Position numbers and translations under genes: made by a program. A stretch of 64,000 bases of DNA from Streptomyces sp. B21-083 (lineage in GTDB: Bacteria > Actinomycetota > Actinomycetes > Streptomycetales > Streptomycetaceae). Below the pieces are notes generated by a model. It did no database searches. It was not told the origin of the DNA and saw only the letters and a list, made by a program, of their open reading frames with translations. How positions within the stretch are numbered: position 1 is the stretch's first letter; each line of letters starts with the position of its first letter. The stretch covers positions 1,674,001 to 1,738,000 of the forward strand of contig NZ_JARUND010000001.1 of assembly GCF_036898825.1 (NCBI RefSeq). The letters are read 5' to 3'. Below, piece by piece: positions 17,273 to 25,140 of the stretch.

Positions 17273-18367
17273 ATGACCGCTGTGGGCACCACCACCGGAC
17301 AGGCCGACCGTGTTCTAGGCGGCTGGCTCGGCAGGATCGCCGGCAACATGCTCGGCAAGCCGGTCGAGCGGGGCGACTACTGGACGCGCGACCGCATCGA
17401 CCGCTATCTGCGGCACACCGGCGCCCTGCCGCTCACGGACTACCTGCCCGAGCCGCCGGCCGGCAGCCAGGACGGGGACGACGACACCGACGGCTTCCGG
17501 CTGCGCAAGGAGTGGCGTGAGTGCGTACGCGGCCGGATCCACGGCAGCTGCCGTGACGACGACGTCGACTACGCGATCCTCGGCCTGGACCTGCTGGAGA
17601 CGCACGGTTTCGACTTCAGCACCGAGCAGGTCGGCCAACTGTGGCTGCTGCGGCTGCCGTTCCTCCAGACGTTCACGGCGGAACGCGTCGCCTATCGCAA
17701 CCTCACGGCCGGTCTCAAGCCGCCGCTGACCGCCACGTACGACAACCCCTACCAGGAGTGGATCGGCGCCCAGATCCGCGCCGACATCTACGGCTGGACC
17801 TGCCCGGACACCCCGCGGCACGCCGCCTACCTGGCGCGCAGGGACGCCGTCCTCTCGCACACGGGCAACGGTGTGTACGGGGCGATGTTCGCGGCGGCAC
17901 TGATCTCTGCGGCGTTCACGGCACCCACGGTGCGCCGCGCCCTGGACACGGCGCTGACGGTGATCCCGGCGAGCAGCCGGCTGGCCCGGACGGTGCGCCG
18001 GGTCGTCGCGTTGCACCGGACGCGGCTGACCTGGGAGGACACTCTCGACACGGTCGCCGCGGAGACCGCCGGGCTCGGCTGGATCCACGCGGTGCCGAAC
18101 ATCGCCGTCCTGACCGCCGGGCTCCTGTACGGCGACGGCGACTTCACCCGCACGATCGCGCTGACCGTCCGGGGTGGCCTGGACACCGACTCGAACGGCG
18201 CGACGGCGGGCTCGGTGGCGGGCGTGCTGTGCGGTGCGGAGGCGATCCCGAGCCAGTGGAAGGACCCCCTGGAGGACACCGTACGCAGCGCGGTGTTCGG
18301 CTTCGACGGAGTGCGGATCAGTGAACTGGCCGAGCGGACCCTGCGGTTGGGACACCCGCAGGTGTGA
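17273..18367 (+). CDS. ADP-ribosylglycohydrolase family protein
   Basis: Predicted to hydrolyse an ADP-ribosyl bond on a protein, nucleic acid or small molecule. The 364-residue sequence has the helical ARH fold: the start segment GGWLGRIAGNMLGKPVERG, the metal-binding acidic run RDDDVDYAILGLDLLE, a GNGVYGAMFAAAL segment and the second metal site LDTDSNGATAGSVAG. These residues hold the two magnesium ions in the family, so the site looks intact. It lies head-to-tail with a NUDIX gene and a sirtuin. Confidence 0.9.
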   Translation: MTAVGTTTGQADRVLGGWLGRIAGNMLGKPVERGDYWTRDRIDRYLRHTGALPLTDYLPEPPAGSQDGDDDTDGFRLRKEWRECVRGRIHGSCRDDDVDYAILGLDLLETHGFDFSTEQVGQLWLLRLPFLQTFTAERVAYRNLTAGLKPPLTATYDNPYQEWIGAQIRADIYGWTCPDTPRHAAYLARRDAVLSHTGNGVYGAMFAAALISAAFTAPTVRRALDTALTVIPASSRLARTVRRVVALHRTRLTWEDTLDTVAAETAGLGWIHAVPNIAVLTAGLLYGDGDFTRTIALTVRGGLDTDSNGATAGSVAGVLCGAEAIPSQWKDPLEDTVRSAVFGFDGVRISELAERTLRLGHPQV

Positions 18368-18406
18368 CGGAAGCCCGCCGGACCCTTTCGCCGTCCTTTC
18401 CCTGGT

Positions 18407-18412
18407 TACGCT
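18407..18412 (+). promoter_or_regulatory. Leaderless-type -10 box (TACGCT)
   Basis: TACGCT lies 6 nt before the GTG start at 18419, 40 bp after the ARH stop, with no Shine-Dalgarno sequence. Confidence 0.4.
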
Positions 18413-18418
18413 TCCCAG

Positions 18419-18910
18419 GTGACCATTCAAGACTTCGCCACGTACATCGCCGGCCTGCCCCGCGTCCTGGCCGGCGCCGCCGCGCTCTTCCGTGACGCCG
18501 ACGGCCGGATTCTGCTCGTCGAGCCCAACTACCGTGAGGGCTGGGCACTTCCGGGCGGCACGATCGAGTCGGACACCGGGGAGACCCCGCGTCAGGGCGC
18601 ACGCCGGGAGACCCTTGAGGAGATCGGCCTCGACCGGGAACTCGGCCGGCTGCTGGCCGTCGACTGGGTCCACATCGCGGGCCATCCGCCGCTGGTGGCT
18701 TACCTGTACGACGGTGGCGTCCTCAGCGAGGACGAGCTCAAGTCGATCACCTTGCAGGAGTCGGAGCTGCTGTCGTGGCGGCTCGTACCGCGCGAGGAAC
18801 TCACCGAGTACCTCCGGGGCTCCCTGGGCCGCCGGGTGCTGCACGGCCTCGACGTCCTGGCGGAGGGCGCGGGAACGGCCGAGCTGGAGAACGGTGACCG
18901 GGTGGCCTGA
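18419..18910 (+). CDS. NUDIX hydrolase
   Basis: Predicted pyrophosphohydrolase of a nucleoside-diphosphate-linked compound; ADP-ribose is attractive given the flanking ARH and sirtuin genes but is unproven. The 163 residues carry a NUDIX box beginning GGTIESDTGE and ending RRETLEEIGL. The second half with the metal-binding glutamates is intact. The loop between the opening glycines and the first Gly-Glu pair is two residues longer than the consensus. The start is a GTG. Confidence 0.9.
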   Translation: MTIQDFATYIAGLPRVLAGAAALFRDADGRILLVEPNYREGWALPGGTIESDTGETPRQGARRETLEEIGLDRELGRLLAVDWVHIAGHPPLVAYLYDGGVLSEDELKSITLQESELLSWRLVPREELTEYLRGSLGRRVLHGLDVLAEGAGTAELENGDRVA

Positions 18911-18919
18911 CGGCCACCC
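18900..18919 (+). terminator. Short hairpin at the NUDIX stop
   Basis: GGGTGGCC (18900-18907) pairs with GGCCACCC (18912-18919). The loop contains the stop codon, and it separates the rightward NUDIX gene from the leftward ribbon-helix-helix gene. Confidence 0.5.
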
Positions 18920-18930
18920 CGGGCCGGGGT

Positions 18931-19137
18931 TCAGCCCTGGACGTCCGGCGGCTTCACGTCGTTCCCCGCACGCCGTACGTCGTCGCGCTCGGCGACCCGG
19001 GCCTCCGTGCGGTGACCGCGCGCGATGTAGTCCCGCACGACGAGCTCGACGGCGTCCTGCGGGTTGCCGACGCCCGCGAGCACCATGACTTCGACGACGA
19101 GTTGGGCGTCGAGGGAGACGGAGACCTTGGCTGCCAT
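18931..19137 (-). CDS. Orphan VapB-like ribbon-helix-helix protein
   Basis: The 68-residue protein opens with a strand-helix-helix pattern, KVSVSLDAQLVVEVMVLAGV then NPQDAVELVVRDYIARG, which matches VapB-type ribbon-helix-helix antitoxins and DNA-binding proteins. No PIN-domain toxin gene lies on either side, so it is either an orphan or a small transcription factor. The minus-strand TAATGT box (19144-19149) lies 6 nt before the ATG. It is divergent from the sirtuin gene, with about 120 bp between starts. Confidence 0.7.
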   Translation of the reverse strand: MAAKVSVSLDAQLVVEVMVLAGVGNPQDAVELVVRDYIARGHRTEARVAERDDVRRAGNDVKPPDVQG

Positions 19138-19143
19138 GCGGGG

Positions 19144-19149
19144 ACATTA
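19144..19149 (-). promoter_or_regulatory. Leaderless-type -10 box (TAATGT on the minus strand)
   Basis: Lies 6 nt before the ATG at 19137. Confidence 0.45.
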
Positions 19150-19245
19150 ACACCGGCCGGGCATTCGTACAGGGGTACGGCGACGAGGACGAGGGCGGCA
19201 GCTCCCCGGACGGTTAACCGGTCGCCGCCCGGGCCCCCGGGAACC

Positions 19246-19251
19246 TACCCT
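19246..19251 (+). promoter_or_regulatory. Leaderless-type -10 box (TACCCT)
   Basis: Lies 7 nt before the ATG at 19259. Confidence 0.45.
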
Positions 19252-19258
19252 CGGCTCC

Positions 19259-19996
19259 ATGACCAAGCCCCTCGTCGCCGTCCTCAGCGGCGCCGGTATC
19301 TCGACCGACTCCGGCATCCCCGACTATCGCGGGCCGAACGGCCTGTGGCGGCGTGATCCCGAGGCCGAGAAGCTCGTCACGTACGACTACTACATGGGTG
19401 ATCCCGAGATCCGGCGCCGTTCCTGGCAGCTGCGGCGCGCCAACCGGACCCTGCAGGCCGAGCCCAACTCCGCGCACCTGGCCGTGGCCGAGCTGGAGCG
19501 GGCCGGGGTGCCGGTGCGGGTGATCACGCAGAACGTGGACGGGCTGCACCAGCTCGCCGGCATGCCGGCCCGCAAGGTGCTCGAACTGCACGGCACCGCA
19601 AGGGAGTTCGTGTGCACCGCGTGCCAGGTGCGCGGGCCCATGGAGGACGCCCTCGCCCGGGTCGACGCCGGCGAGGACGATCCCGCCTGCCTCGTCTGCG
19701 GCGGGATCCTGAAGTCGGCGACCGTCATGTTCGGCCAGCGCCTCGATCCGGTCGTGCTCGGTGACGCCCTGGCCATCACCAAGGCCTGCCAGGTGTTCAT
19801 CGCCGTCGGGACCAGCCTCCAGGTCCAGCCCGCCGCCGGGCTCGCCGGTGTCGCCGCCGACCACGGCGCCCGGCTCGTCATCGTCAACGCCGAGCCGACC
19901 CCGTACGACGACCGGGCCGACGAGGTCGTACGCGAGCCGATCGGCACGGCCCTGCCCCAACTGCTGCGCGAACTGAGGGAGTCGGGAGCTGCCTAG
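19259..19996 (+). CDS. cobB: SIR2-family NAD-dependent protein deacylase
   Basis: Removes acyl groups from lysine, consuming NAD and releasing O-acetyl-ADP-ribose. The 245-residue sirtuin has GAGISTDSGIPDYRGPNGLW for NAD binding, TQNVDGLHQLAG, the catalytic histidine in LELHGTAREFVC, a four-cysteine zinc site (VCTACQ and CLVCGG), and VGTSLQVQPAAGL. Full length with no odd residues. Its product is a substrate for the macro-domain protein at 30270, and an ARH and a NUDIX protein are encoded just upstream. Confidence 0.96.
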   Translation: MTKPLVAVLSGAGISTDSGIPDYRGPNGLWRRDPEAEKLVTYDYYMGDPEIRRRSWQLRRANRTLQAEPNSAHLAVAELERAGVPVRVITQNVDGLHQLAGMPARKVLELHGTAREFVCTACQVRGPMEDALARVDAGEDDPACLVCGGILKSATVMFGQRLDPVVLGDALAITKACQVFIAVGTSLQVQPAAGLAGVAADHGARLVIVNAEPTPYDDRADEVVREPIGTALPQLLRELRESGAA

Positions 19997-20007
19997 CCGC
20001 GTGGAGT

Positions 20008-22590
20008 TCACGGCGCCGGGCGCTCGGTCAGTCCCCCCGTCGTCGTGACAGGTGTGGACGTGACCATCACGGCGGCGCCGGCCAGGCCGGCGCGAGTCGC
20101 GCGCACGGTGATGGCACCGGCGGTGCGCGTCACGCGTACGAAGACTCTGTTGATGCCCGCTTCCGTGCTCACGTAGGACTGGAACACGCTGTACGGGATG
20201 CCCGCGTTGTGACCGCCGAGCAGTTTCGCCGGGCCGGTGACCGTGAAGTCCACCCGGGCCTGGTCGGTCGGTACGCGGCGGCCCGCCGAGTCCACCGCCT
20301 CGACGTCGATCATCGCCACGTCGGCGCCGTCGGCCTTCAGACCGTCTGGTGAGACGTGCGCCGTGAGGCGGAGGGCGACGGCGGGGCCCGTCGTCTGTTT
20401 CTGGGCGCGGAACAGTTCGGTGCCGGCCGAGTCGTAACCGATCGCGGTGATCGTGCCGGACTGCCAGGCGACGTCGGTGAAGGTGTGCAGGAAGTCGTAC
20501 TGCGGGGAGGTCGACGTACCGACCGATCTGCCGTTGACCAGCAGGTCCACCCGGGCGACGCCGGCGGCCATGACGTACACCGTCTTCACCGTGCCGGACG
20601 GGTAGGTCCAGTGGCCGACGATGTGCAGGTCGGGGGTGGGGCTCTGCATGACGCGGTGGGTGTAGTAGGTCTCCTTGGGGACGCGGACCGAGTCGACGCG
20701 GCCGGAGAGGCGGCATGTCTCCCAGTTGTACTGGCGGCCGTGCTGGTTGGAGTCCGCCCAGGTCAGAGCCGCCGCGCCGGAGTAGCGGCTGTTTCCGGGG
20801 CCTTGGATGCGCTGGCTCCAGAACTCGTGTCGGGTGCTCGCGGCGACGGTGGCGGCGAAGTCCTCCGAGGTCCAGTGGTAGGTGACGTCCGGGCCGGTGA
20901 GGTAGCCGAAGTCCGGTGGGGAGACGTTGTCCCAGACGCGGCGGGGGGCCTCGTCGCGGGTGAACTCGGACTCGATGAGCGGCATGCGGTCGCGGGCGTA
21001 GTCGCTGTAGTGGCGGTTGAGCATCGTGCCGATGTACTCGCACTGGTCCACGGCCGCCGTGCCCCCGTAGGCGGAGTTGTCGGAGGTGGCCCGGGAGCCG
21101 ATCGCGCGCATGCCGCTGGGGTCCCAGGTCTGCTTCAGCGCCCGCATCTGCTGCTGGTGGTCGGCGGTCAGCCAGTTGTTGCCGGACTCCCAGAACATGA
21201 TGCTGGGACTGTTGCGGAAGTAGATCATCACATCCCGCATGGCCGCGAGACGCTGGTCCCACTGCACGCCGGTGGCGTCGGCCTCCTTGTCCCCGGCGGG
21301 CTGGACCGACACCAGTCCGTACCGGTCGGCCATCCGGATGTTCGCGGGCTGCGCGGCGATGTGCATCCAGCGGATCAGGTTGGCGTTGCTCTCCCGGATG
21401 AGCCGGCCGTCGTGGTCACGCAGCCATTCGGGCACGGCGTCGCCGAGCACCGCCCATTCGTTGGTGGCGCGCTGCGCGTACCCGGTGAGGAAGATCTGCT
21501 TGTCATTGATGTAGACGCCGCCGGTGCTCGCCCCGCCACGGAACTCGGCCTTCCGGAAGCCGGTACGGACCGTGTACGTGTCGACGACCGTCTCCCCCTC
21601 CGCGAGCGTCAGTCGCACGGTGTAGAGGGCGGGGTACGACGGTGACCAGAAGGTGAGCCCGCTGATCCGGCTGCCGACCTTGACGACATGACTCGTGCCG
21701 GCAGCCAGCGTGACCGTCGAGGCGGGCAGCGATCCCACCGACACGCCCTGTCCGTCGAGGACTTCGGCCGACACCGACAGCGTCCGGGATCGGTTCTCGT
21801 CGTTGGTGATCTGCGCTTCCGCGTTGATCGTCGCGGTGTGGCCGGACACGTTGACGGCCGTCGGATAGACGTAGGTGCCCATGGTGCCGAGGTTGCTGTG
21901 GAGCGGGAGCGTGAAGTGGGTCCTGGGTACGACGTGCAGGATGACGTTCCTGGTGAGACCGCCGAAGGTGGGGTTGAAGTCCCGGGTGTCCCACTGGAAG
22001 GGCATCCCGGTCGCGACCTCGGGCCGCCACTTGGTGTTGTCCGCGCAGATGGCGAGCACGTTGTCGGCGCCGAACAGGACTTCGTCGGTGAGGTCGAACC
22101 CGAACGGGGTGACTCCGGCCTCGTAGCTGCCGATCAGGACGCCGTTCAGGTGGACCGTGGCCGCTTGGCGGATGCCCTCCAGTTCCAGGATCACCTTGTG
22201 GCCCGCCTGCTCGGCCGGTAACTGAAAGCGCTTGCGGTACCACGTCGGCTGCATCGCCACCGAGGACTCGCCCGAGCTGCCGATCCAGTTGTCGAAGGAG
22301 TCCACGTCGTTGTAGGTGTGCGGCACGCTGACCACGGCCCACCCGGAGTCGTCGAACGTGGTCCGTTCGGCGCCGGCGACATTCGACCTGATGAACCGCC
22401 AGTCGAGATTCAGGCTGAAAGTCTGCCGCTCGGCTGCCTCGACCTGCGCCTTCGAGGCTGCACCGTCCATCGGCAGGGTTACCGCGCCCATGCCTGCGGC
22501 GGCCCCCTGCAGCACACGCCTTCTGCTCACCCCGTCAGGTTCGAAGGGTGTGGGAGCCGCGGAAGCTGTGGAACGGCTGGTGAACTCCAT
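20008..22590 (-). CDS. Tat-exported glycoside hydrolase family 2 protein
   Basis: Predicted extracellular beta-galactosidase/mannosidase-type protein of 860 residues. A Tat signal is visible as SRRRVLQGAAAGMGAVTL (about 22-39). A jelly-roll sugar-binding domain (about 60-220), Ig-like domain, TIM barrel (about 345-600) and a C-terminal DUF4982/Ig-like part follow. The nucleophile position is kept (IESEF, Glu542). The acid/base motif normally ending GNE reads FWESGNN, with Asn at 472, so hydrolysis may be impaired or use another residue. Leu124 is a TTA codon (22219-22221), suggesting bldA-dependent expression. The 257 bp upstream to ogt hold no further feature. Confidence 0.88.
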   Translation of the reverse strand: MEFTSRSTASAAPTPFEPDGVSRRRVLQGAAAGMGAVTLPMDGAASKAQVEAAERQTFSLNLDWRFIRSNVAGAERTTFDDSGWAVVSVPHTYNDVDSFDNWIGSSGESSVAMQPTWYRKRFQLPAEQAGHKVILELEGIRQAATVHLNGVLIGSYEAGVTPFGFDLTDEVLFGADNVLAICADNTKWRPEVATGMPFQWDTRDFNPTFGGLTRNVILHVVPRTHFTLPLHSNLGTMGTYVYPTAVNVSGHTATINAEAQITNDENRSRTLSVSAEVLDGQGVSVGSLPASTVTLAAGTSHVVKVGSRISGLTFWSPSYPALYTVRLTLAEGETVVDTYTVRTGFRKAEFRGGASTGGVYINDKQIFLTGYAQRATNEWAVLGDAVPEWLRDHDGRLIRESNANLIRWMHIAAQPANIRMADRYGLVSVQPAGDKEADATGVQWDQRLAAMRDVMIYFRNSPSIMFWESGNNWLTADHQQQMRALKQTWDPSGMRAIGSRATSDNSAYGGTAAVDQCEYIGTMLNRHYSDYARDRMPLIESEFTRDEAPRRVWDNVSPPDFGYLTGPDVTYHWTSEDFAATVAASTRHEFWSQRIQGPGNSRYSGAAALTWADSNQHGRQYNWETCRLSGRVDSVRVPKETYYTHRVMQSPTPDLHIVGHWTYPSGTVKTVYVMAAGVARVDLLVNGRSVGTSTSPQYDFLHTFTDVAWQSGTITAIGYDSAGTELFRAQKQTTGPAVALRLTAHVSPDGLKADGADVAMIDVEAVDSAGRRVPTDQARVDFTVTGPAKLLGGHNAGIPYSVFQSYVSTEAGINRVFVRVTRTAGAITVRATRAGLAGAAVMVTSTPVTTTGGLTERPAP

Positions 22591-22847
22591 CGTCTACCGA
22601 CCTTCGAGGCGAGCCCTCACGGACCCCCCTCCCAGACCATTGCCATGAACGCGACAGAAAGCGCCACATCATGCGCCGGGGGGTGGCGGGCGACAAGGTG
22701 CGGGACGAAGGTCGTTCGCGTGGGGCGGGCGGGACTGAAGGCGCGAGAGGGCCAGGAGAGACAGACGGAACATGAGGAGCGGCGCTGAAGAAGGCGCCGG
22801 AAGGGACTCCGGAAGGGAAGGTCCTGGGGGAAGGTCCCGGCGGCGCG

Positions 22848-23330
22848 CTAGAAGAGCGCCGGCCCCCGTTCGAAGTCCAGCAGTCGCTGCTTGCGTTCCA
22901 GGCCGCCCCCGTATCCGGTGAGGCTGCCGTCGGCGCCGACCACGCGGTGACACGGCACGATGATGCCCACCGGGTTCCTGCCGTTGGCGAGTCCCACGGC
23001 GCGGGAGGCCTTCGGGTTGCCGAGGGTGTCGGCGAGTTCACCGTACGAGCGGGTCTCGCCGTACGGGATACGGCACAGCTGCTCCCAGACGCTGCACTGG
23101 AAGTCGCTGCCGGAGAGCCGGAGTTCGAGGGTGAACTCCTTCAACTCGCCCTGGAAATAGGCCGTCAGCTGCTCGATCGTCTCCCCGAAGGGAGTGTCCT
23201 CGCGTGCGCCGAAGTTCTCCTCGGCCGGGCGGTGACGCTGGTCGACCATGTAGAGGCCGCAGAGGACTCCGTCGTCGGCCACGAGGGTGAGGAGGCCGTA
23301 CGGGCTGTCGATGACCGTGTGCTGCTTCAT
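22848..23330 (-). CDS. ogt: Methylated-DNA-protein cysteine methyltransferase
   Basis: Repairs O6-methylguanine by transfer of the methyl group to its own cysteine. From the ATG at 23330, preceded by AGGAG, it has 160 residues with the active-site motif VPCHRVVGADG and the upstream GNPKASRAVGLANGRNPVG hinge. It follows the adaA-alkA fusion by 25 bp on the same strand, so the two alkylation-repair genes form an operon. Confidence 0.96.
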   Translation of the reverse strand: MKQHTVIDSPYGLLTLVADDGVLCGLYMVDQRHRPAEENFGAREDTPFGETIEQLTAYFQGELKEFTLELRLSGSDFQCSVWEQLCRIPYGETRSYGELADTLGNPKASRAVGLANGRNPVGIIVPCHRVVGADGSLTGYGGGLERKQRLLDFERGPALF

Positions 23331-23355
23331 TTCTGCTCCTGACGTCCTTAAGTCC

Positions 23356-24867
23356 TTATACCGGGAGGAAGTTGATCGGGTGACTGTCCGTCGCCCACAG
23401 ATACTGGACCGCGTACGCCCGCCACGGCCGCCACGCCCCCGCACGTGCGGTCAGCGCGGCCGGTGTCGACGGGAGGCCCAACTCCTGGGCCGCGCGCCGG
23501 ATTCCGAGGTCCGTGGGGAGAAACGCGTCGGGATCGCCGAGGGCACGCATCGCGATGACATCGACCGTCCAGGGACCGAATCCGGGGAGAGCGAGGAGCC
23601 TGGCGCGAGCCTCCGGCCAGTCACTCTCGACGCCCAAGTGAAGGGTGCCGTCGGCGAGTTGCTCGACGAGGGTGGTGAAGGTGGCCCGCCGGGTACGGGG
23701 CATGGCCAGTGACTCCGGGTCGAGAGCGGCCAGCGCCCGCGGGGTCGGGAAGAGATGCGTGAGACCGCCCTCCGGGTCGTCGACCGGGTCGCCGTGCGCC
23801 GTGACGAGACGGGCCGCGTGAGTGCGGGCGGCGGCCGTGGAGACCTGCTGGCCGAGCACCGCCCGTACGGCGAACTCCGCCTCGTCGACCGTCCGGGGGA
23901 CGCGTCGGCCCGGGCCCTTCGCGACAAGGGGCGCCAGCACGGGATCCGTACACAACTGCTCGTCGACCGCGACCGGATCGGCGTCCAGGTCGAGCATCCG
24001 ACGGCAGCGGCTGATCGCGACGGGCAGGTCGCGCAGGTCGCTGAGGGTGAGCCGGCACGCGATGTGATCGGGGGTCGGGGTGAGGGCGGCGATGCCGTGT
24101 CCGTACGGGAGCCGCAGGGTCCGGCGGTAGGCGCCGTCCCGCCACTCCTCCACGCCGGGTACGGCGGTCGCGGCAAGGTGGCCGAAGAGGTTGTCGGGGT
24201 TCAGCGGGGCACGGAACGGGAGGCGGAGATTTAGCGCGGCCGGCGCGCTGACGGCCGTACTCGTGCCGCTCTGATGCGCTTGGGCGCGCGACTTGGGGAG
24301 GCGGTCGCGCAGCTCGCTCGGGGAGAGGGCGAAGACCTCACGGACGGTGTCGTTGAAGGTGCGGATCGAGGAGAAGCCCGCCGCGAAGGCGATCTCCGCC
24401 ATGGGCAGCGCGGTCGTCTCGACGAGGAGCCGCGCCGTCTGGGCGCGCTGGGCGCGGGCGAGGGCCAGCGGTCCCGCGCCCAGTTCGGCGAGGAGTTGCC
24501 GTTCGACCTGGCGGGTGCTGTAGCCGAGACGGGCCGCGAGGCCGGGGACGCCCTCGCGGTCCACGATCCCGTCGCCGATCAGCCGCATCGCACGGGCCAC
24601 CAGGTCGGCGCGCTGGTTCCACTCCGGCGAGCCGGGACTGGTGTCGGGGCGGCACCGCTTGCAGGCCCGGAAGCCCGCCTGCTGGCAGGCCGCCGCGCTC
24701 GGGTAGAAGGTCATGTTCTCGGGCTTGGGCGGCACCACCGGACAGCTGGGTCTGCAGTAGATCCGGGTGGTCAGGACCGCCGTGAAGAACCAGCCGTCGA
24801 AGCGCGCGTCCTTGGACCGCACGGCTCGTACGCAGTGCTCGGTGTCGGTGTGCATCGCGTTCCGCAT
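23356..24867 (-). CDS. Ada-type regulator fused to AlkA 3-methyladenine DNA glycosylase
   Basis: Combines alkylation sensing with base excision. The 503-residue chain has an N-terminal Ada metal-binding domain (cysteines in YCRPSCP and ACKRCRP), an AraC-type helix-turn-helix domain (about 90-190), and a C-terminal AlkA glycosylase with the helix-hairpin-helix segment LLALPGFGPWTVDVIAMRAL, whose Asp in the TVD motif is catalytic. The Ada Cys that accepts methyl from phosphotriesters is present, so it probably autoregulates the operon with ogt. An in-frame ATG at 24855 is an alternative start. The promoter region contains the tandem array at 24990-25140. Confidence 0.94.
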   Translation of the reverse strand: MRNAMHTDTEHCVRAVRSKDARFDGWFFTAVLTTRIYCRPSCPVVPPKPENMTFYPSAAACQQAGFRACKRCRPDTSPGSPEWNQRADLVARAMRLIGDGIVDREGVPGLAARLGYSTRQVERQLLAELGAGPLALARAQRAQTARLLVETTALPMAEIAFAAGFSSIRTFNDTVREVFALSPSELRDRLPKSRAQAHQSGTSTAVSAPAALNLRLPFRAPLNPDNLFGHLAATAVPGVEEWRDGAYRRTLRLPYGHGIAALTPTPDHIACRLTLSDLRDLPVAISRCRRMLDLDADPVAVDEQLCTDPVLAPLVAKGPGRRVPRTVDEAEFAVRAVLGQQVSTAAARTHAARLVTAHGDPVDDPEGGLTHLFPTPRALAALDPESLAMPRTRRATFTTLVEQLADGTLHLGVESDWPEARARLLALPGFGPWTVDVIAMRALGDPDAFLPTDLGIRRAAQELGLPSTPAALTARAGAWRPWRAYAVQYLWATDSHPINFLPV

Positions 24868-24989
24868 AGGTCCAGCATCGACGATCAGCCGGACCGGGGC
24901 TGGCGGAAATCCGACATCAGGGTGGCGTGTCCAGGGACGCTCTGGATCACTTTCCCGCTGAGCCGAGGGTTTGAGTCGAGGGCCGACCG

Positions 24990-25140
24990 ACTCACCGAAT
25001 CACCGGCCCACCGAATCACTGGCTCACCTGCTCACCTGCTCACCTGCTCACCTGCTCACCTGCTCACCTGCTCACCTGCTCACCTGCTCACCTGCTCACC
25101 TGCTCACCTGCTCACCTGCTCACCTGCTCACCTGCTCACC
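24990..25140. repeat. 8-bp tandem array, about 15 pure and 4 degenerate units
   Basis: From 25022 to 25140 the unit GCTCACCT repeats 14.9 times without error. Four degenerate units precede it in register: ACTCACCG, AATCACCG, GCCCACCG and AATCACTG (24990-25021). Purity therefore increases towards the ATPase side. The last units overlap the final codons and TGA stop of the P-type ATPase gene, and the other end lies 122 bp before the adaA-alkA start. No spacers exist, so it is not a CRISPR array. Confidence 0.95.

Noticed and set aside
24990..25140. CRISPR array
   Set aside because: The repeats are contiguous 8-mers with no spacers and there are no cas genes.
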